Positions 41,950 through 51,605 of a stretch of 64,000 nucleotides of DNA are shown here, piece by piece. Origin of the DNA: Ralstonia sp. UBA689 (GTDB taxonomy: Bacteria > Pseudomonadota > Gammaproteobacteria > Burkholderiales > Burkholderiaceae); the NCBI RefSeq assembly GCF_002298975.1, contig NZ_DBMV01000022.1:9298-73297 (forward strand). Reading direction: 5' to 3'. The number at the start of each line of letters is the position of its first letter. Position 1 is the stretch's first letter. The translations under genes and the position numbers were made by a program. The notes below the pieces were generated by a model. It did not search any database. It was given only the letters and a program-made list of their open reading frames with translations, and was not told where the DNA came from.

Positions 41950-44900
41950 ATGCGTCATCAATCTTCCGCCCAGCCCGAATCCGCCTCGCTCGAGGCGACC
42001 GGGGCCCCTGCGGTTCGTCCGAAAGCTACCGTCCCGGCGCGTGACCTTTCCGCGCTGGCCTGGGTTGCGCCCAACATGCGCGCCGCGTTGGACGATGCCG
42101 TGCGCGAGTTCGGCGAATACGCGGCCGAGGTCATGGCCAGCCCGGAAGTCATCGGTGCGCGCGATACCACGTCGCTGCGCCTGGCTGGTCAGTATCTGCA
42201 CCAGGCGGCCGGCGCGCTGCTGATCGTCGGCCTGCGTGGCGTGGACGTTTACTGCCAGGCGGCCAAGCGCCTGCTCGAAGCCGTCGACGCCGGCGCCGTG
42301 CCTGCCGATGTGCAGACACTCGATGTGTTCTCGCGCGCCGTGCAGGCATTGCAGGAATACGTGGCCGACCTGATGGCCGGCATGGCCGAAGAGCCGCTGC
42401 GCCTGTTCCAGCCGTATCAAGCCGTGCTCGCCCGCCTGGGCGAAGAGCGCATCCACCCGGCCGACCTGTGGGCCGATGAACTGCGCCATCTGCCGGCGTT
42501 GCTGCTGCCCTCGCGTGATCTGCCGGGTCTGGCGCGCCTGCGCCGCAAGTTCGAACTCGCGCTGCTGACGGCGCTGCGCACGCCTGCGTCCACCCCGGAA
42601 GGCACGCAGGCGGATCCGGCCGCCGCTGCCGCCGCCTATGCTCCGCTGGAGCAGTTGCTGCACAGCATCCGCGCGATCGAGCGCGAACTGCGCCGTACGG
42701 GTGACGACCTGCAGCGCGACCTGTGGCTCGTGCTGGCGTTGACCTTCGGCGCGCTGCGTGCCGGCCTGGTGCCGGCCGATATGACCGCCAAGCGCCTGGC
42801 CGCACGCGTCAACCTGCTGCTGCGCCAGTACTCGCACAACAATATCCACCTGCCGCAGGGCCTGCTGACCGACGCGCTTTACTTGCTGGCCGGCATGGCC
42901 TACGGCAATGCGCCCGCCACGCCCGTGGGCGATGACACACTCGGCCCGGACATCATTGCCTGTGTCGAGGCGTTTGCGATTCCGCCCACGCACGCGCCGG
43001 CCGGTGCGTTGCACACGCGCCAGTATTACGCGCTGCTTCCCGTCGATGCGAGCGATACGCTGCAGCGCGTCGGCCGCACGCTCGAGTCGCTCAGCCAGCA
43101 GCCCGAACCCGCTGCCGACGAGCTGGATGCCGCGCTGCAGACGCTGACGCTGCATGCCGAGTCGCTCGGGCAGCCCGTGCTGTCCGAGTTGTCGAACCGT
43201 CTGGCCCACGCCGTTGGCAGCCCGGTCGCCCCGGTCGCCCCCACGCTGCAATTCCTCTCGCGCATGCTGGCCCGCCCGTGGGCGCTGCATGGTGAATCCG
43301 GCGATCTGCGCAGCACCTGGTTTGCCGCCCGCTGTGCGGAGCTGGCCGAGCACGCCCGTGCCACGCAAGACGGCAATGCGGTGCCTGCACCCGCGTGGCT
43401 GTCGCTGCTGGCTGAAGAAACCGCACAACGCAACATCCGCGCTGAGCAAGTCCGCGCGCTGCAGACGCTGCTGGCCTCGGCCGAGACGCATCTCGATGCT
43501 TTCGAGCGCGAAGGCGAGCAGAGCGGTGGCCTGCAGGAAGCGAGCCGCCTGTTCGGTGAGATGCAGGGGGCCTTTGCCGCACTGGATGCCTACGAAGCTG
43601 TGCACGCGGCCGAGGTCGCGCAATTGACCATCGCCGCACTGCAAGCCGCAGGCGAGGGTGCTGCGGCGGATCGCGAGCGCTATCTGGCTGCGCTGGCCGC
43701 CAACGTCAGCGGCCTGCAGGGCCTGCTCGATGCGCTGTCCGCCGGCACTGAGCTGACCGGTGCACAGATCGACGAGATCGTCATCGAGGGCAAGCTGACC
43801 CCGGCCAAGCGCGAGACCGCCTGGCGCGAGTTCGCTTTCGACACCGAGTCCGGCATGCTCGCCCGCCGTGAGGCACAGGCCGAGACACACGCCGACGCAC
43901 AAGCTGCCGATGCCGTTGCGGTCTCGCCGCTGCAATCGCTGCTGGACCGCTTGCTGGCCAAGCAACCGGTCGACCCGAGCGATCCGCTGGCCGCCGAGCT
44001 GCGCGCCGCGCTGCAAGAGGCACGCGACGCCGCCGCCATCGACGACGACCCGGCACGCCGCCGCCGTCTGGAAGAGGCCCTGGCGCAGTTCGACGCGTGG
44101 CAGGTCGGCAGTGCAGGGGCGCTGGAACGCATGCAGGCCGCGCTGGCGGCACCCGCAGCCGCGCCGTCCATGGCCGCGCCCGGAGTCGCCCCAGCTCCTG
44201 CTGCCGCACGCGACACCCAATCCGTCGATGCCGAGCTGCTCGACATCTTCTTGTCCGAAGCCGAAGAAGTGCTGACTGGCGTGCGCGCCGATCTGCGCGC
44301 CCTGCAAGCCGCCGCCGGCGCGGGTTCCGGTGGCCTGGCCGCCGGTTCCGACCTGGACCTGCTGACGCAACTGCGCCGCGCGTTCCACACGCTCAAGGGC
44401 TCGGGCCGCATGGTCGGTCTCACGCGCTACGGCGAGGCTGCCTGGGCCATCGAACAGGTGATGAACGTGTGGCTGGCCGAGAGTCGCGTGCCGACGCACG
44501 ACTTGGCCGCGCTGCTCACACGTGCCGAGTCCGAGCTGTCGACCTGGGCGGCTGCCATTGCGCAATCGCCGCAGGCCGATCATCCGATCGAGCCGCTGGT
44601 CGCTGCCGCCGAGCGCGTGCGCCATGGTGGCCCGTTCGTGTGGCTGGAGTCGGTGCTCGAGGTGCAAGACGCAGCTGCAACCAGTGAGCCTGTGGCCTTG
44701 GTTGAAGCTGTCGAACCGGCCAATGACGCGTCTTCCCTGGTTTGGGAAGATGAACCTGCAATCGCCGAGTTCCAGGCTCCGAGCGCCGAGTTCGAAACGC
44801 CGAACGTCGAGCTCCATGCTTCGCGCGCCGAGCACGAGACGCCGAGTGCCGCGTTTGAAACCCCGACGGCCGAGTTCGAAACGTCGAATGTAGAGTTTGA

Positions 44901-47900
44901 AATGCCGGCTACCGAGTTCAAGTCATCGGACGCGGAGTTTGAAACGTCGAACGCCGAGTCCGCAACGTCGGATGACGAGTTCGAAACCCCGGTCGGTAAG
45001 TTCCAGACTCCGCACGCCGAGGTTGACGCGCCGGCGCACACCGTCGATGCCGGCACCAAGGTGATCCCGTTCCCGTTCGCGCAGACTGGCGCGCCGGAAG
45101 AAGCGCCGCACGACGATGGCGTGAAGGAGATCGGCCCGGTTCGCATCAGCGTGGCGCTGTACAACGTCTACCTGCAGGAAGCCGATGACCTGATCCGTCG
45201 TCTGGGCGTGGATTTCTCGGAGTGGCGCCATGAAGGCCGCACGCCGCCGAGCGAACTCGCCCTGCGCGCGGCGCACACGCTGCAAGGCAGCTCCGCCGTG
45301 GTCGAACTGGAGCCGGTGCGCCAACTGGCCGACGCGCTGGAGCAGGTGCTGCTGAACCTGAACAGCCGTCCGGTGGCCATGCATCCGGGCGACTTCCGCC
45401 TGCTCGACCAAGCCGTCGAGCGCATGCGCGGCATGCTGCACCAGTTTGCCGCCAGCGTCTGGCCGGACGCCGATGAGCCGTTGCGCCGCGGCATCGAAGA
45501 GCTGTGCGAGCGTGTGCTGGTGCGCCCGCGCCTGCCGCTGGAGCCTGCCCCGCAAGCCTTTACCGAAGCCGAACAGGCCGAGAATGAAACCGCCGGCCTG
45601 GCTGGCGAGCCCGCCTTTGCGCCGGCCCAAGACCTCGTGCAACTGACGCCGGTGTACGCGCCGCCCGTGGCCGAGCCGGCGGTCGCGGAGCTCGTGCGCC
45701 AGGCACCGTCCGATGCACTCGATCCGGCGCTGCTGGAAATCTTCCTGGAAGAAGCGCACGTCGCGCTGCCCGAACTCGGTCAGCACCTGCGCGCGTGGGA
45801 AGCCGCACCGCAGGACCGCGCAGCCTCCGGCCTGCTGCTGCGTAACCTCCACACCGTGAAGGGCAGTGCGCGCATGGCTGGCGCCATGACGCTGGGCCAG
45901 GCGGCGCACGAAATGGAAAGCGCCATCGAAACCGGCCTGCGACAGAACCGCGTGGACGACGCGCTGTTCCGCAAGCTTTATGTGTGGTTCGACCGCATCC
46001 AGGCACACGTCGATGGGCTGGGCTCGGGCAAGGTGCTGCCGCTGGATGCCGGCCTGGCGGATGCCGCCGAAGCACCGCAGGCCCCGGCCGAGGCACAAGC
46101 TGCGTCGAACACGTCGATGCTGCCGGCCGTGACCACCACCAGCGTTGACCTGACCGGCACGCGCAGCCCCGAAGCCGAGGCGCTGGAAGTGGCTGAACGC
46201 CAGCGCGCCATGGTGCGCGTGCAGGCGCGCGCGCTCGATGCACTCATCAACGATGCGGGCGAGGTGGGTGCCGCGCGGGCGCGTCTGGAATCAGAAGTCG
46301 ATGCGCTCAAGACCTATCTGTCGGAGTTGAACGACAACGTGGCGCGTTTGCGCTCCCAGGTGCGCGAAATCGAAATCCAGGCCGAGACGCAGATGGAGTC
46401 GCGCATTGCCGATGCGGCCGCGCACTCCGAAGCCTTCGACCCGCTGGAATTCGACCGCTTTACGCGCCTGCAGGAACTCACGCGGATGATGGCCGAGTCC
46501 GTCAACGACGTGGCGACGGTGCAGCAGAACCTGTTCCGCGGTTTCGATCAGGCTTCGCTCGATCTGGAAACGCAGGCCCGCCTCACGCGCGGCCTGCAGC
46601 GCAGCCTGATGCGTGCGCGCATGGTGCAGTTCGATACCGTGGCCGATCGTCTGTATCGCGTGGCCCGCCAGGCCGCGTCGGAAACCGGCAAGGAAGTCCG
46701 CTTGGTTCTCAAGGGCGGTACGGTGGAGCTGGATCGCAGCGTGCTGGACCGCATGGGCGGCCCGCTGGAACACATGATCCGCAACGCCGTCGCGCACGGC
46801 ATTGAGTCGGCCGACGAGCGCCGCGCGAAAGGCAAGTCGCCCGCCGGTGAACTGACGCTGGAAGTGCAGCAGGAAGGCAACGAAGTCGTGCTGCACTTCG
46901 TGGACGACGGCGCCGGCCTGAACCTGGACCGCATCCGTGCCCGCGCGCTGGAGCGCCAGCTCCTCGCTCCGGACGAAGAGGCCAGCGACGCGCGCCTGAC
47001 CGAGATGATCTTCTCGCCGGGTTTCTCCACCGCCGATCAGGTGTCCGAACTGGCAGGCCGGGGCGTCGGTATGGACGTAGTGCGTGCCGAGACTGTGGCG
47101 CTGGGCGGCCGGATCTCGCTGCAGACCACGCCGGAGGTCGGTACGCGCTTCACCATCCACCTGCCGTTGACGACGGCCATCACGCAGGTGCTGCTGGTGC
47201 GCGTTGGCGAGCGTGTGTACGCGATTCCGTCGGGCATGATCGACCACGTGCAGCAACTGCGCCCGCAGTCGCTGGCCGAGGCATACAACGCCGCCGCGCT
47301 GCAGTTGCCGACCGGCCCGGTGCCGTTCCACTACTTCGGCGCGCTGCTTGAAGAGGCGCAGCCCGTGGCCGGCGGTCGCAAGTATTCGCCCGCCGTTGTG
47401 GTGCGCAACGGCGCCGACCGCGCCGCCGTACATGTGGACGAAGTGCTCGGCAACCGTGAAGTGGTGGTCAAGCACATTGGCCCGCACCTCGCGCGACTGG
47501 AAGGCATTGCCGGTGCGACCACGCTGGGCGACGGCGAGATCGTGCTGATCTACAACCCCGTGGTGCTCACGCAGCGCTTCGAGCGCGAAGCCGCCGCGCT
47601 GGGCTTGCCGCAGGCGGACCAGGAAACCACGGGCGCTGTGGCGGAACTCTCACGCAACGGCAGCACCGGTGCCGTGCCGGGTCTGGCCACGCAGCCGATC
47701 GTCATGGTGGTCGACGATTCGCTTACGGTGCGCAAGGTCACGCAGCGTCTGCTCACGCGTTCCGGCTACCAGGCCGTGCTCGCCCGCGATGGCGTGGACG
47801 CGCTGCGTCAGCTGCAGGAGATCACGCCCGACGCCATGCTGGTCGACATTGAGATGCCGCACATGGACGGCTTCGACCTCACGCGCAACGTGCGTGCCGA

Positions 47901-48081
47901 CGAGCGCATTGGCGCGACGCCGATCATCATGATCACCTCGCGTACGGCGGACAAACACCGCCGCTACGCTGCGGAGATTGGCGTGAACGTCTACCTCGGC
48001 AAGCCGTACAACGAAGAGGAATTGCTGCAGCACCTGCGCAACCTGATCGGCGAACGCGCGCCGGCGGCCAACGTCGGCTGA
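41950..48081 (+). CDS. chpA: ChpA, hybrid histidine kinase of the Pil-Chp system
   Basis: A 2043-residue multi-domain sensor kinase. Histidine-phosphotransfer domains are centred on His813 (FHTLKGSGRM), His1109 (AHTLQGSSAV) and His1301 (LHTVKGSARM); earlier parts resemble degenerate Hpt/FimL-like regions. The CheA catalytic domain has the N box HMIRNAVAHGIES, FVDDGAGLN and GRGVGMDVV (about 1590-1720), then a CheW domain (about 1725-1865) and a C-terminal receiver with Asp1966 (LVDIEMPHMDGFDL). Residues 939-1029 are an unusual run of 13 heptads. The ATG at 41950 follows GGAAG; a TTG at 41938 is possible. Signals go to PilG and PilH. A strong terminator follows. Confidence 0.94.
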   Translation: MRHQSSAQPESASLEATGAPAVRPKATVPARDLSALAWVAPNMRAALDDAVREFGEYAAEVMASPEVIGARDTTSLRLAGQYLHQAAGALLIVGLRGVDVYCQAAKRLLEAVDAGAVPADVQTLDVFSRAVQALQEYVADLMAGMAEEPLRLFQPYQAVLARLGEERIHPADLWADELRHLPALLLPSRDLPGLARLRRKFELALLTALRTPASTPEGTQADPAAAAAAYAPLEQLLHSIRAIERELRRTGDDLQRDLWLVLALTFGALRAGLVPADMTAKRLAARVNLLLRQYSHNNIHLPQGLLTDALYLLAGMAYGNAPATPVGDDTLGPDIIACVEAFAIPPTHAPAGALHTRQYYALLPVDASDTLQRVGRTLESLSQQPEPAADELDAALQTLTLHAESLGQPVLSELSNRLAHAVGSPVAPVAPTLQFLSRMLARPWALHGESGDLRSTWFAARCAELAEHARATQDGNAVPAPAWLSLLAEETAQRNIRAEQVRALQTLLASAETHLDAFEREGEQSGGLQEASRLFGEMQGAFAALDAYEAVHAAEVAQLTIAALQAAGEGAAADRERYLAALAANVSGLQGLLDALSAGTELTGAQIDEIVIEGKLTPAKRETAWREFAFDTESGMLARREAQAETHADAQAADAVAVSPLQSLLDRLLAKQPVDPSDPLAAELRAALQEARDAAAIDDDPARRRRLEEALAQFDAWQVGSAGALERMQAALAAPAAAPSMAAPGVAPAPAAARDTQSVDAELLDIFLSEAEEVLTGVRADLRALQAAAGAGSGGLAAGSDLDLLTQLRRAFHTLKGSGRMVGLTRYGEAAWAIEQVMNVWLAESRVPTHDLAALLTRAESELSTWAAAIAQSPQADHPIEPLVAAAERVRHGGPFVWLESVLEVQDAAATSEPVALVEAVEPANDASSLVWEDEPAIAEFQAPSAEFETPNVELHASRAEHETPSAAFETPTAEFETSNVEFEMPATEFKSSDAEFETSNAESATSDDEFETPVGKFQTPHAEVDAPAHTVDAGTKVIPFPFAQTGAPEEAPHDDGVKEIGPVRISVALYNVYLQEADDLIRRLGVDFSEWRHEGRTPPSELALRAAHTLQGSSAVVELEPVRQLADALEQVLLNLNSRPVAMHPGDFRLLDQAVERMRGMLHQFAASVWPDADEPLRRGIEELCERVLVRPRLPLEPAPQAFTEAEQAENETAGLAGEPAFAPAQDLVQLTPVYAPPVAEPAVAELVRQAPSDALDPALLEIFLEEAHVALPELGQHLRAWEAAPQDRAASGLLLRNLHTVKGSARMAGAMTLGQAAHEMESAIETGLRQNRVDDALFRKLYVWFDRIQAHVDGLGSGKVLPLDAGLADAAEAPQAPAEAQAASNTSMLPAVTTTSVDLTGTRSPEAEALEVAERQRAMVRVQARALDALINDAGEVGAARARLESEVDALKTYLSELNDNVARLRSQVREIEIQAETQMESRIADAAAHSEAFDPLEFDRFTRLQELTRMMAESVNDVATVQQNLFRGFDQASLDLETQARLTRGLQRSLMRARMVQFDTVADRLYRVARQAASETGKEVRLVLKGGTVELDRSVLDRMGGPLEHMIRNAVAHGIESADERRAKGKSPAGELTLEVQQEGNEVVLHFVDDGAGLNLDRIRARALERQLLAPDEEASDARLTEMIFSPGFSTADQVSELAGRGVGMDVVRAETVALGGRISLQTTPEVGTRFTIHLPLTTAITQVLLVRVGERVYAIPSGMIDHVQQLRPQSLAEAYNAAALQLPTGPVPFHYFGALLEEAQPVAGGRKYSPAVVVRNGADRAAVHVDEVLGNREVVVKHIGPHLARLEGIAGATTLGDGEIVLIYNPVVLTQRFEREAAALGLPQADQETTGAVAELSRNGSTGAVPGLATQPIVMVVDDSLTVRKVTQRLLTRSGYQAVLARDGVDALRQLQEITPDAMLVDIEMPHMDGFDLTRNVRADERIGATPIIMITSRTADKHRRYAAEIGVNVYLGKPYNEEELLQHLRNLIGERAPAANVG
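44764..45036 (+). repeat. Thirteen tandem 21-bp repeats inside chpA
   Basis: Thirteen in-frame 21-bp units, consensus peptide Ala-Glu-Phe-Glu-Thr-Pro-Asn, without length changes but with many substitutions. Units such as AEFETPN, AEFETSN and VEFEMPA are clear; others (AESATSD, GKFQTPH, AEVDAPA) are diverged. On the opposite strand each unit reads GAACTCGGC...CGTTTC, the same core and 21-bp period as the intergenic array at 6651-7035. The segment lies between Hpt domains, where it likely forms an acidic flexible linker. Confidence 0.88.
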
Positions 48082-48102
48082 CGCGGTTCACAGTAGCAAT
48101 GA

Positions 48103-48138
48103 CAACGGGCCGGAGCGATACCGGCCCGTTGTTTTTTT
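48103..48138 (+). terminator. Rho-independent terminator of the pil-chp operon
   Basis: Perfect 11-bp stem (CAACGGGCCGG at 48103-48113, CCGGCCCGTTG at 48121-48131), 7-nt loop and T7 run (48132-48138), 21 bp after the chpA stop and just before the end of the convergent photolyase gene. Confidence 0.93.
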
Positions 48139-48142
48139 CGCG

Positions 48143-49696
48143 TCAGTCGTCGGTGGTGTTACCTAACGCCGCTGCCTCCGCATCTGATGTGCGGCGCGCC
48201 TTGGTGACGGCGTAACGGTCCAGCGTGGCCGCCCGCGCGCCTGCGTGGTCGACGATGGGCACAGGATAGGTCTCGCCCAGCACGATGCCCGCATCCTTCA
48301 GCACATCGGCCGGGGCCGTCCACGGGGCGTGAATGAACTTGTCGGGCAGCCGGGCGAGCTGTGGCAGGTACTTGCGGATGAATCGGCCCTGCGGGTCGAA
48401 CTTCTCCGATTGTGTGACGGGGTTGAAGATACGGAACCACGGCTGCGCATCGCAACCGCTGGAGGCCGCCCACTGCCAGCCGCCGTTGTTGGCCGCGAAA
48501 TCGAAGTCATTGAGCATGTCGGCAAAGTACTGCTCGCCGCGCCGCCAGTCGATGCCCAAATCCTTGATGAGAAAGCTGGCGGCCACCATGCGCAGGCGGT
48601 TGTGCATATAGCCGCTCTGGAAGATTTGCAGCATGGCCGCATCGACGAGCGGGTAGCCGGTGCGTGCGGTCTTCCATGCTTCGAAGCGCGCATCGCCGGT
48701 TTCACCTTCGACCCAGCGGATGCGGTCGAACTCGGGGTGGAACGATGCACCATCGGCCAGGTCGGGCCGGTGATGCAGGATCATGAAATAGAAATCACGC
48801 CAGATCAGCTCCGACAGCCACGTGGCCGCCCCACGGCTGCCGCGCAGCATGGCGGCATGGGCGCGGGCCGCCAGTGTGCGGATCGACACGGTGCCGAAGC
48901 GCAGGTGTGCCGACAGGTAGCTGGGCCCCCGTACGGCGGGGAAATCGCGGCGCGCATGGTAGTCGTCCATCCGTGCCTCAAAGTCGACGAGCAGCGCATC
49001 CCCACCCGACATGCCGGTCGGCAGGGCGATATCGGCGAGGTTTGAAGGCGCAAAGCCCATCGCCTCCAATGAAGGCGTGGCATGCACAAGTGCACGTGGC
49101 GGCTTGGCCAGCGCGCCAAAGTACGGCTCGGTCGGATACGCGCGCAGGTCAAACGGCGTGAGTGCGGCCAGCCACGCGTTCTTGTACGGCGTGAAAACGC
49201 CGTATGGCTTGCCTTGGCCGTTGAGGATCTCAGCGCGCTCGAAGATCACCTGATCCTTGAAATCGAACCACGCGCATGGCTGCTGGGTGAGCGCCTTGCG
49301 CACGGCTTCATCGCGGGCCTGCGCAGCGGGCTCTTCGTCGTGGTTGGCGAAGACGGCCTCCGCGCCCAGCTTGCGTGCGAGGTCAGGAATGGCATGGCGC
49401 GGGTGGTCGTGCACGACGATGAGGTCGCCGCCGGCTTCGCGCAGCGCGATGCGCAATTCCTCGATCGATGCGCGGAGGAACGCGATGCGACGGTCTGCCT
49501 TGAGCCCGCGCGCGAGTAGTGCGTCAAGGATGTCGCGGTCGAACACGAACACGCAATAGACCTCGCGGCAGTGGCGCAGGGCATAATGCAGCGCCGCGTG
49601 GTCGAAGTGCCGCAGATCGCGCCGGAACCACACCAGACCGCGCTGGAAATGCGTGTCGATGCGATAGGGCTGGCGGGTTCCAATAGGTAGCGGCAT
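48143..49696 (-). CDS. phrB: Deoxyribodipyrimidine photolyase (cryptochrome/photolyase family)
   Basis: A 517-residue flavoprotein that repairs pyrimidine dimers with blue light. The N-terminal antenna domain begins GLVWFRRDLRHFDHAALHYA; the FAD domain contains WLSELIWRDFYFMILHHRPD, TGYPLVDAAMLQ, GYMHNRLRMVAASFLIKDL and DFDFAANNGGWQWAASSGCD, the last two being hallmark FAD-binding stretches of class I photolyases. Start at 49696 was chosen near the family N-terminus; the frame extends to 49759 without a better site. It is convergent with chpA. Confidence 0.93.
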   Translation of the reverse strand: MPLPIGTRQPYRIDTHFQRGLVWFRRDLRHFDHAALHYALRHCREVYCVFVFDRDILDALLARGLKADRRIAFLRASIEELRIALREAGGDLIVVHDHPRHAIPDLARKLGAEAVFANHDEEPAAQARDEAVRKALTQQPCAWFDFKDQVIFERAEILNGQGKPYGVFTPYKNAWLAALTPFDLRAYPTEPYFGALAKPPRALVHATPSLEAMGFAPSNLADIALPTGMSGGDALLVDFEARMDDYHARRDFPAVRGPSYLSAHLRFGTVSIRTLAARAHAAMLRGSRGAATWLSELIWRDFYFMILHHRPDLADGASFHPEFDRIRWVEGETGDARFEAWKTARTGYPLVDAAMLQIFQSGYMHNRLRMVAASFLIKDLGIDWRRGEQYFADMLNDFDFAANNGGWQWAASSGCDAQPWFRIFNPVTQSEKFDPQGRFIRKYLPQLARLPDKFIHAPWTAPADVLKDAGIVLGETYPVPIVDHAGARAATLDRYAVTKARRTSDAEAAALGNTTDD

Positions 49697-49768
49697 GGTC
49701 GGCGGTCGGAAGATTCGGCCGAGCGTATCGCAAAATCGGCGCGGTATCTCCTTATTCACGTTGTTGTC

Positions 49769-50518
49769 ATGACTGCTTCATCTGCCCGTCTTCCGCTGTA
49801 CCGCATCCTGCAATCCCAAGGCTTTGGCACACGCCGTTATTGCAAGGACCTCGTGCTCGCCGGGCTGGTGCTCATCAACGGGGTCGAGATGGAGGACCCG
49901 GACGCGCTGGTCGATACCGCCGGCCTGGTGCTGGACGTGGATGGCGAGCGCTGGGCGTACCACGCGCGCGCCTACCTGATGCTCAACAAGCCGGCCGGGG
50001 TGGAGTGCTCGCAAAAGCCGAAGCACCACCCGAGCGTCTACACGCTGTTGCCGGTGCCGCTGCGCGAGCGCGGCGTCCAATGCGTCGGGCGGCTTGATCA
50101 GGACACCACCGGCCTGCTGCTGCTGACCGACGACGGCCAGTTCGTTCACACGCTCACCAGCCCGCGCCACCAGGTGCCCAAGGTGTACGAAATCACCACC
50201 GCCGAACCGGTAACCGACGAACAAGTCGCTCGGTTGTGCGCAGGCGTGCTGCTGGCAGACGAGAATGAAAACGTTGCCGCCGCCTGGGCCGAGCGCGTGG
50301 ACACTTACCACTTGCGCATGGCGCTCACGCAGGGCAAATATCATCAGGTGAAACGCATGGTAGCCGCCGCCGGCAACCACGTGGAAGGGCTGCACCGCAG
50401 TGCCATCGGTGGGCTTTCCCTCGGAGCCGATCTGGCGCCCGGTGAATGGCGCTGGCTGGAGGCGGCTGATCTGGAAGCACTGAATACCACACCGCCACAC
50501 GCTGGCCGGGGTGCGTGA
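49769..50518 (+). CDS. rsuA: RsuA/RluB-family pseudouridine synthase
   Basis: A 249-residue enzyme, probably the 16S rRNA U516 pseudouridine synthase. An N-terminal S4-like RNA-binding part (LYRILQSQGFGTRRYCKDLV, LVLINGVEMED) precedes the catalytic domain with LNKPAGVECSQKPKHHPSVY and the active-site loop GRLDQDTTGLLLLT carrying the catalytic Asp. LTQGKYHQVKRMVAAAGNHV is the usual C-terminal motif. RsuA versus RluE/RluF cannot be fully separated by eye; length and the S4 part favour RsuA. Confidence 0.88.
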   Translation: MTASSARLPLYRILQSQGFGTRRYCKDLVLAGLVLINGVEMEDPDALVDTAGLVLDVDGERWAYHARAYLMLNKPAGVECSQKPKHHPSVYTLLPVPLRERGVQCVGRLDQDTTGLLLLTDDGQFVHTLTSPRHQVPKVYEITTAEPVTDEQVARLCAGVLLADENENVAAAWAERVDTYHLRMALTQGKYHQVKRMVAAAGNHVEGLHRSAIGGLSLGADLAPGEWRWLEAADLEALNTTPPHAGRGA

Positions 50519-50602
50519 GTCACCACAAAAATAATCCCCTCCCAAGGCTGACTCCTCCAAATGAAAGGGGCGATGGTCGGGGGCTTTTGGTAAACTAGTC
50601 GC

Positions 50603-51175
50603 ATGGCCTCGCCGGACGCACCCATCAATCTCACGAATCAGTTCCTGATCGCTATGCCCGGCATGGCGGATTCCACATTTTCGGGCACGGTGGTGTACAT
50701 GTGCGAGCACAACGAGCGCGGCGCGCTCGGCCTCGTCATCAACCGCCCCATCGACATCGACCTGGCGACGCTGTTCGACAAGATCGACCTCAAGCTCGAA
50801 ATTCACCCCCTCGCAGAACAGCCCGTGTATTACGGTGGCCCGGTGCAGACCGAGCGCGGCTTTGTGCTGCATGACGCTACAGGCGCGTATTCATCGTCGC
50901 TGGCGGTGCCGGGCGGGCTGGAAATGACCACCTCGAAGGATGTGCTGGAGGCCGTTGCCCAGGGCGGCGGGCCGCACCGATTCATCCTGACCCTCGGGTA
51001 TGCGGGCTGGAGTGCCGGCCAACTGGAGGAAGAAATCAGCCGCAACGGCTGGCTGACCGTCCAGGCCGATCCCGAGATCATCTTCAACGTGCCTGCCGAA
51101 GAGAGGTTTGCCGCCGCGCTGAACCTGCTCGGCATCAACCCCGCCATGCTGTCGGGCGAGGCTGGGCATGCCTGA
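50603..51175 (+). CDS. yqgE: YqgE/AlgH family protein (UPF0301)
   Basis: A 190-residue protein of the YqgE/AlgH family: LTNQFLIAMPGMADSTFSGT, CEHNERGALGLVINRPID, YYGGPVQTERGFVLH and RFILTLGYAGWSAGQLEEEI are all family signatures. The biochemical function is not settled. It overlaps ruvX by 8 bp, as yqgE-yqgF do in many proteobacteria, and opens an operon reaching plsC. No strong Shine-Dalgarno site was seen. Confidence 0.95.
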   Translation: MASPDAPINLTNQFLIAMPGMADSTFSGTVVYMCEHNERGALGLVINRPIDIDLATLFDKIDLKLEIHPLAEQPVYYGGPVQTERGFVLHDATGAYSSSLAVPGGLEMTTSKDVLEAVAQGGGPHRFILTLGYAGWSAGQLEEEISRNGWLTVQADPEIIFNVPAEERFAAALNLLGINPAMLSGEAGHA

Positions 51176-51605
51176 GCCGGCGCGTCCGGCTCCCGCCCCC
51201 GTCGTGCCCGCAGAGGGTACTTTGCTGGCATTCGATTACGGCGAAAAGCGCATCGGCGTGGCGCTGGGCAATTCCATCACGCGCTCGGCGCGGGCACTGG
51301 AGACGATCTCCAACCGCTCGGTCGACTTCCGCTTTGCGCAGATCACGCGCCTGGTCAACGAATGGCAGCCGGTCGGTTTCGTGGTCGGCATGCCGGTCCA
51401 CCCGGAAGGGGATGAGCAGCCGATGATCAAGCTGGCCAAGCGCTTCGGCAATCAATTGCATGGCCGTTACGGCCTGCCGGTGACCTGGGTGGACGAACGT
51501 TACTCGTCGATTGCCGCACAGGACGCCGGTGCCTCCGACGATGTGCTCGACGCTGAGGCCGCGCGCATCATCCTCCAACAGTTCTTCGACGAATCACACG
51601 CATGA
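51168..51605 (+). CDS. ruvX: RuvX/YqgF, Holliday-junction resolvase-like nuclease
   Basis: A 145-residue RNase H-fold protein, implicated in 16S rRNA 5' maturation and formerly called a putative Holliday-junction resolvase. Motifs: LLAFDYGEKRIGVALGNSIT with the first catalytic Asp, FVVGMPVHPEGDEQP, VTWVDERYSSIAAQ and a final DAEAARIILQQFFD. It overlaps yqgE (8 bp) and pyrR (4 bp, ATGA). Confidence 0.95.
   Translation: MPEPARPAPAPVVPAEGTLLAFDYGEKRIGVALGNSITRSARALETISNRSVDFRFAQITRLVNEWQPVGFVVGMPVHPEGDEQPMIKLAKRFGNQLHGRYGLPVTWVDERYSSIAAQDAGASDDVLDAEAARIILQQFFDESHA

Noticed and set aside
40135..44835. 1566-codon open frame on the minus strand opposite pilJ-chpA
   Set aside because: Antisense to two well-supported genes; Gln/Arg/His-rich with no recognisable family. 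Long antisense frames are common in high-GC DNA.
44764..45036. Coiled coil from the heptad period in ChpA
   Set aside because: The heptads carry only one hydrophobic position (Phe) and many Pro/Thr/Asn, so a coiled coil is unlikely; a flexible linker is a better reading.
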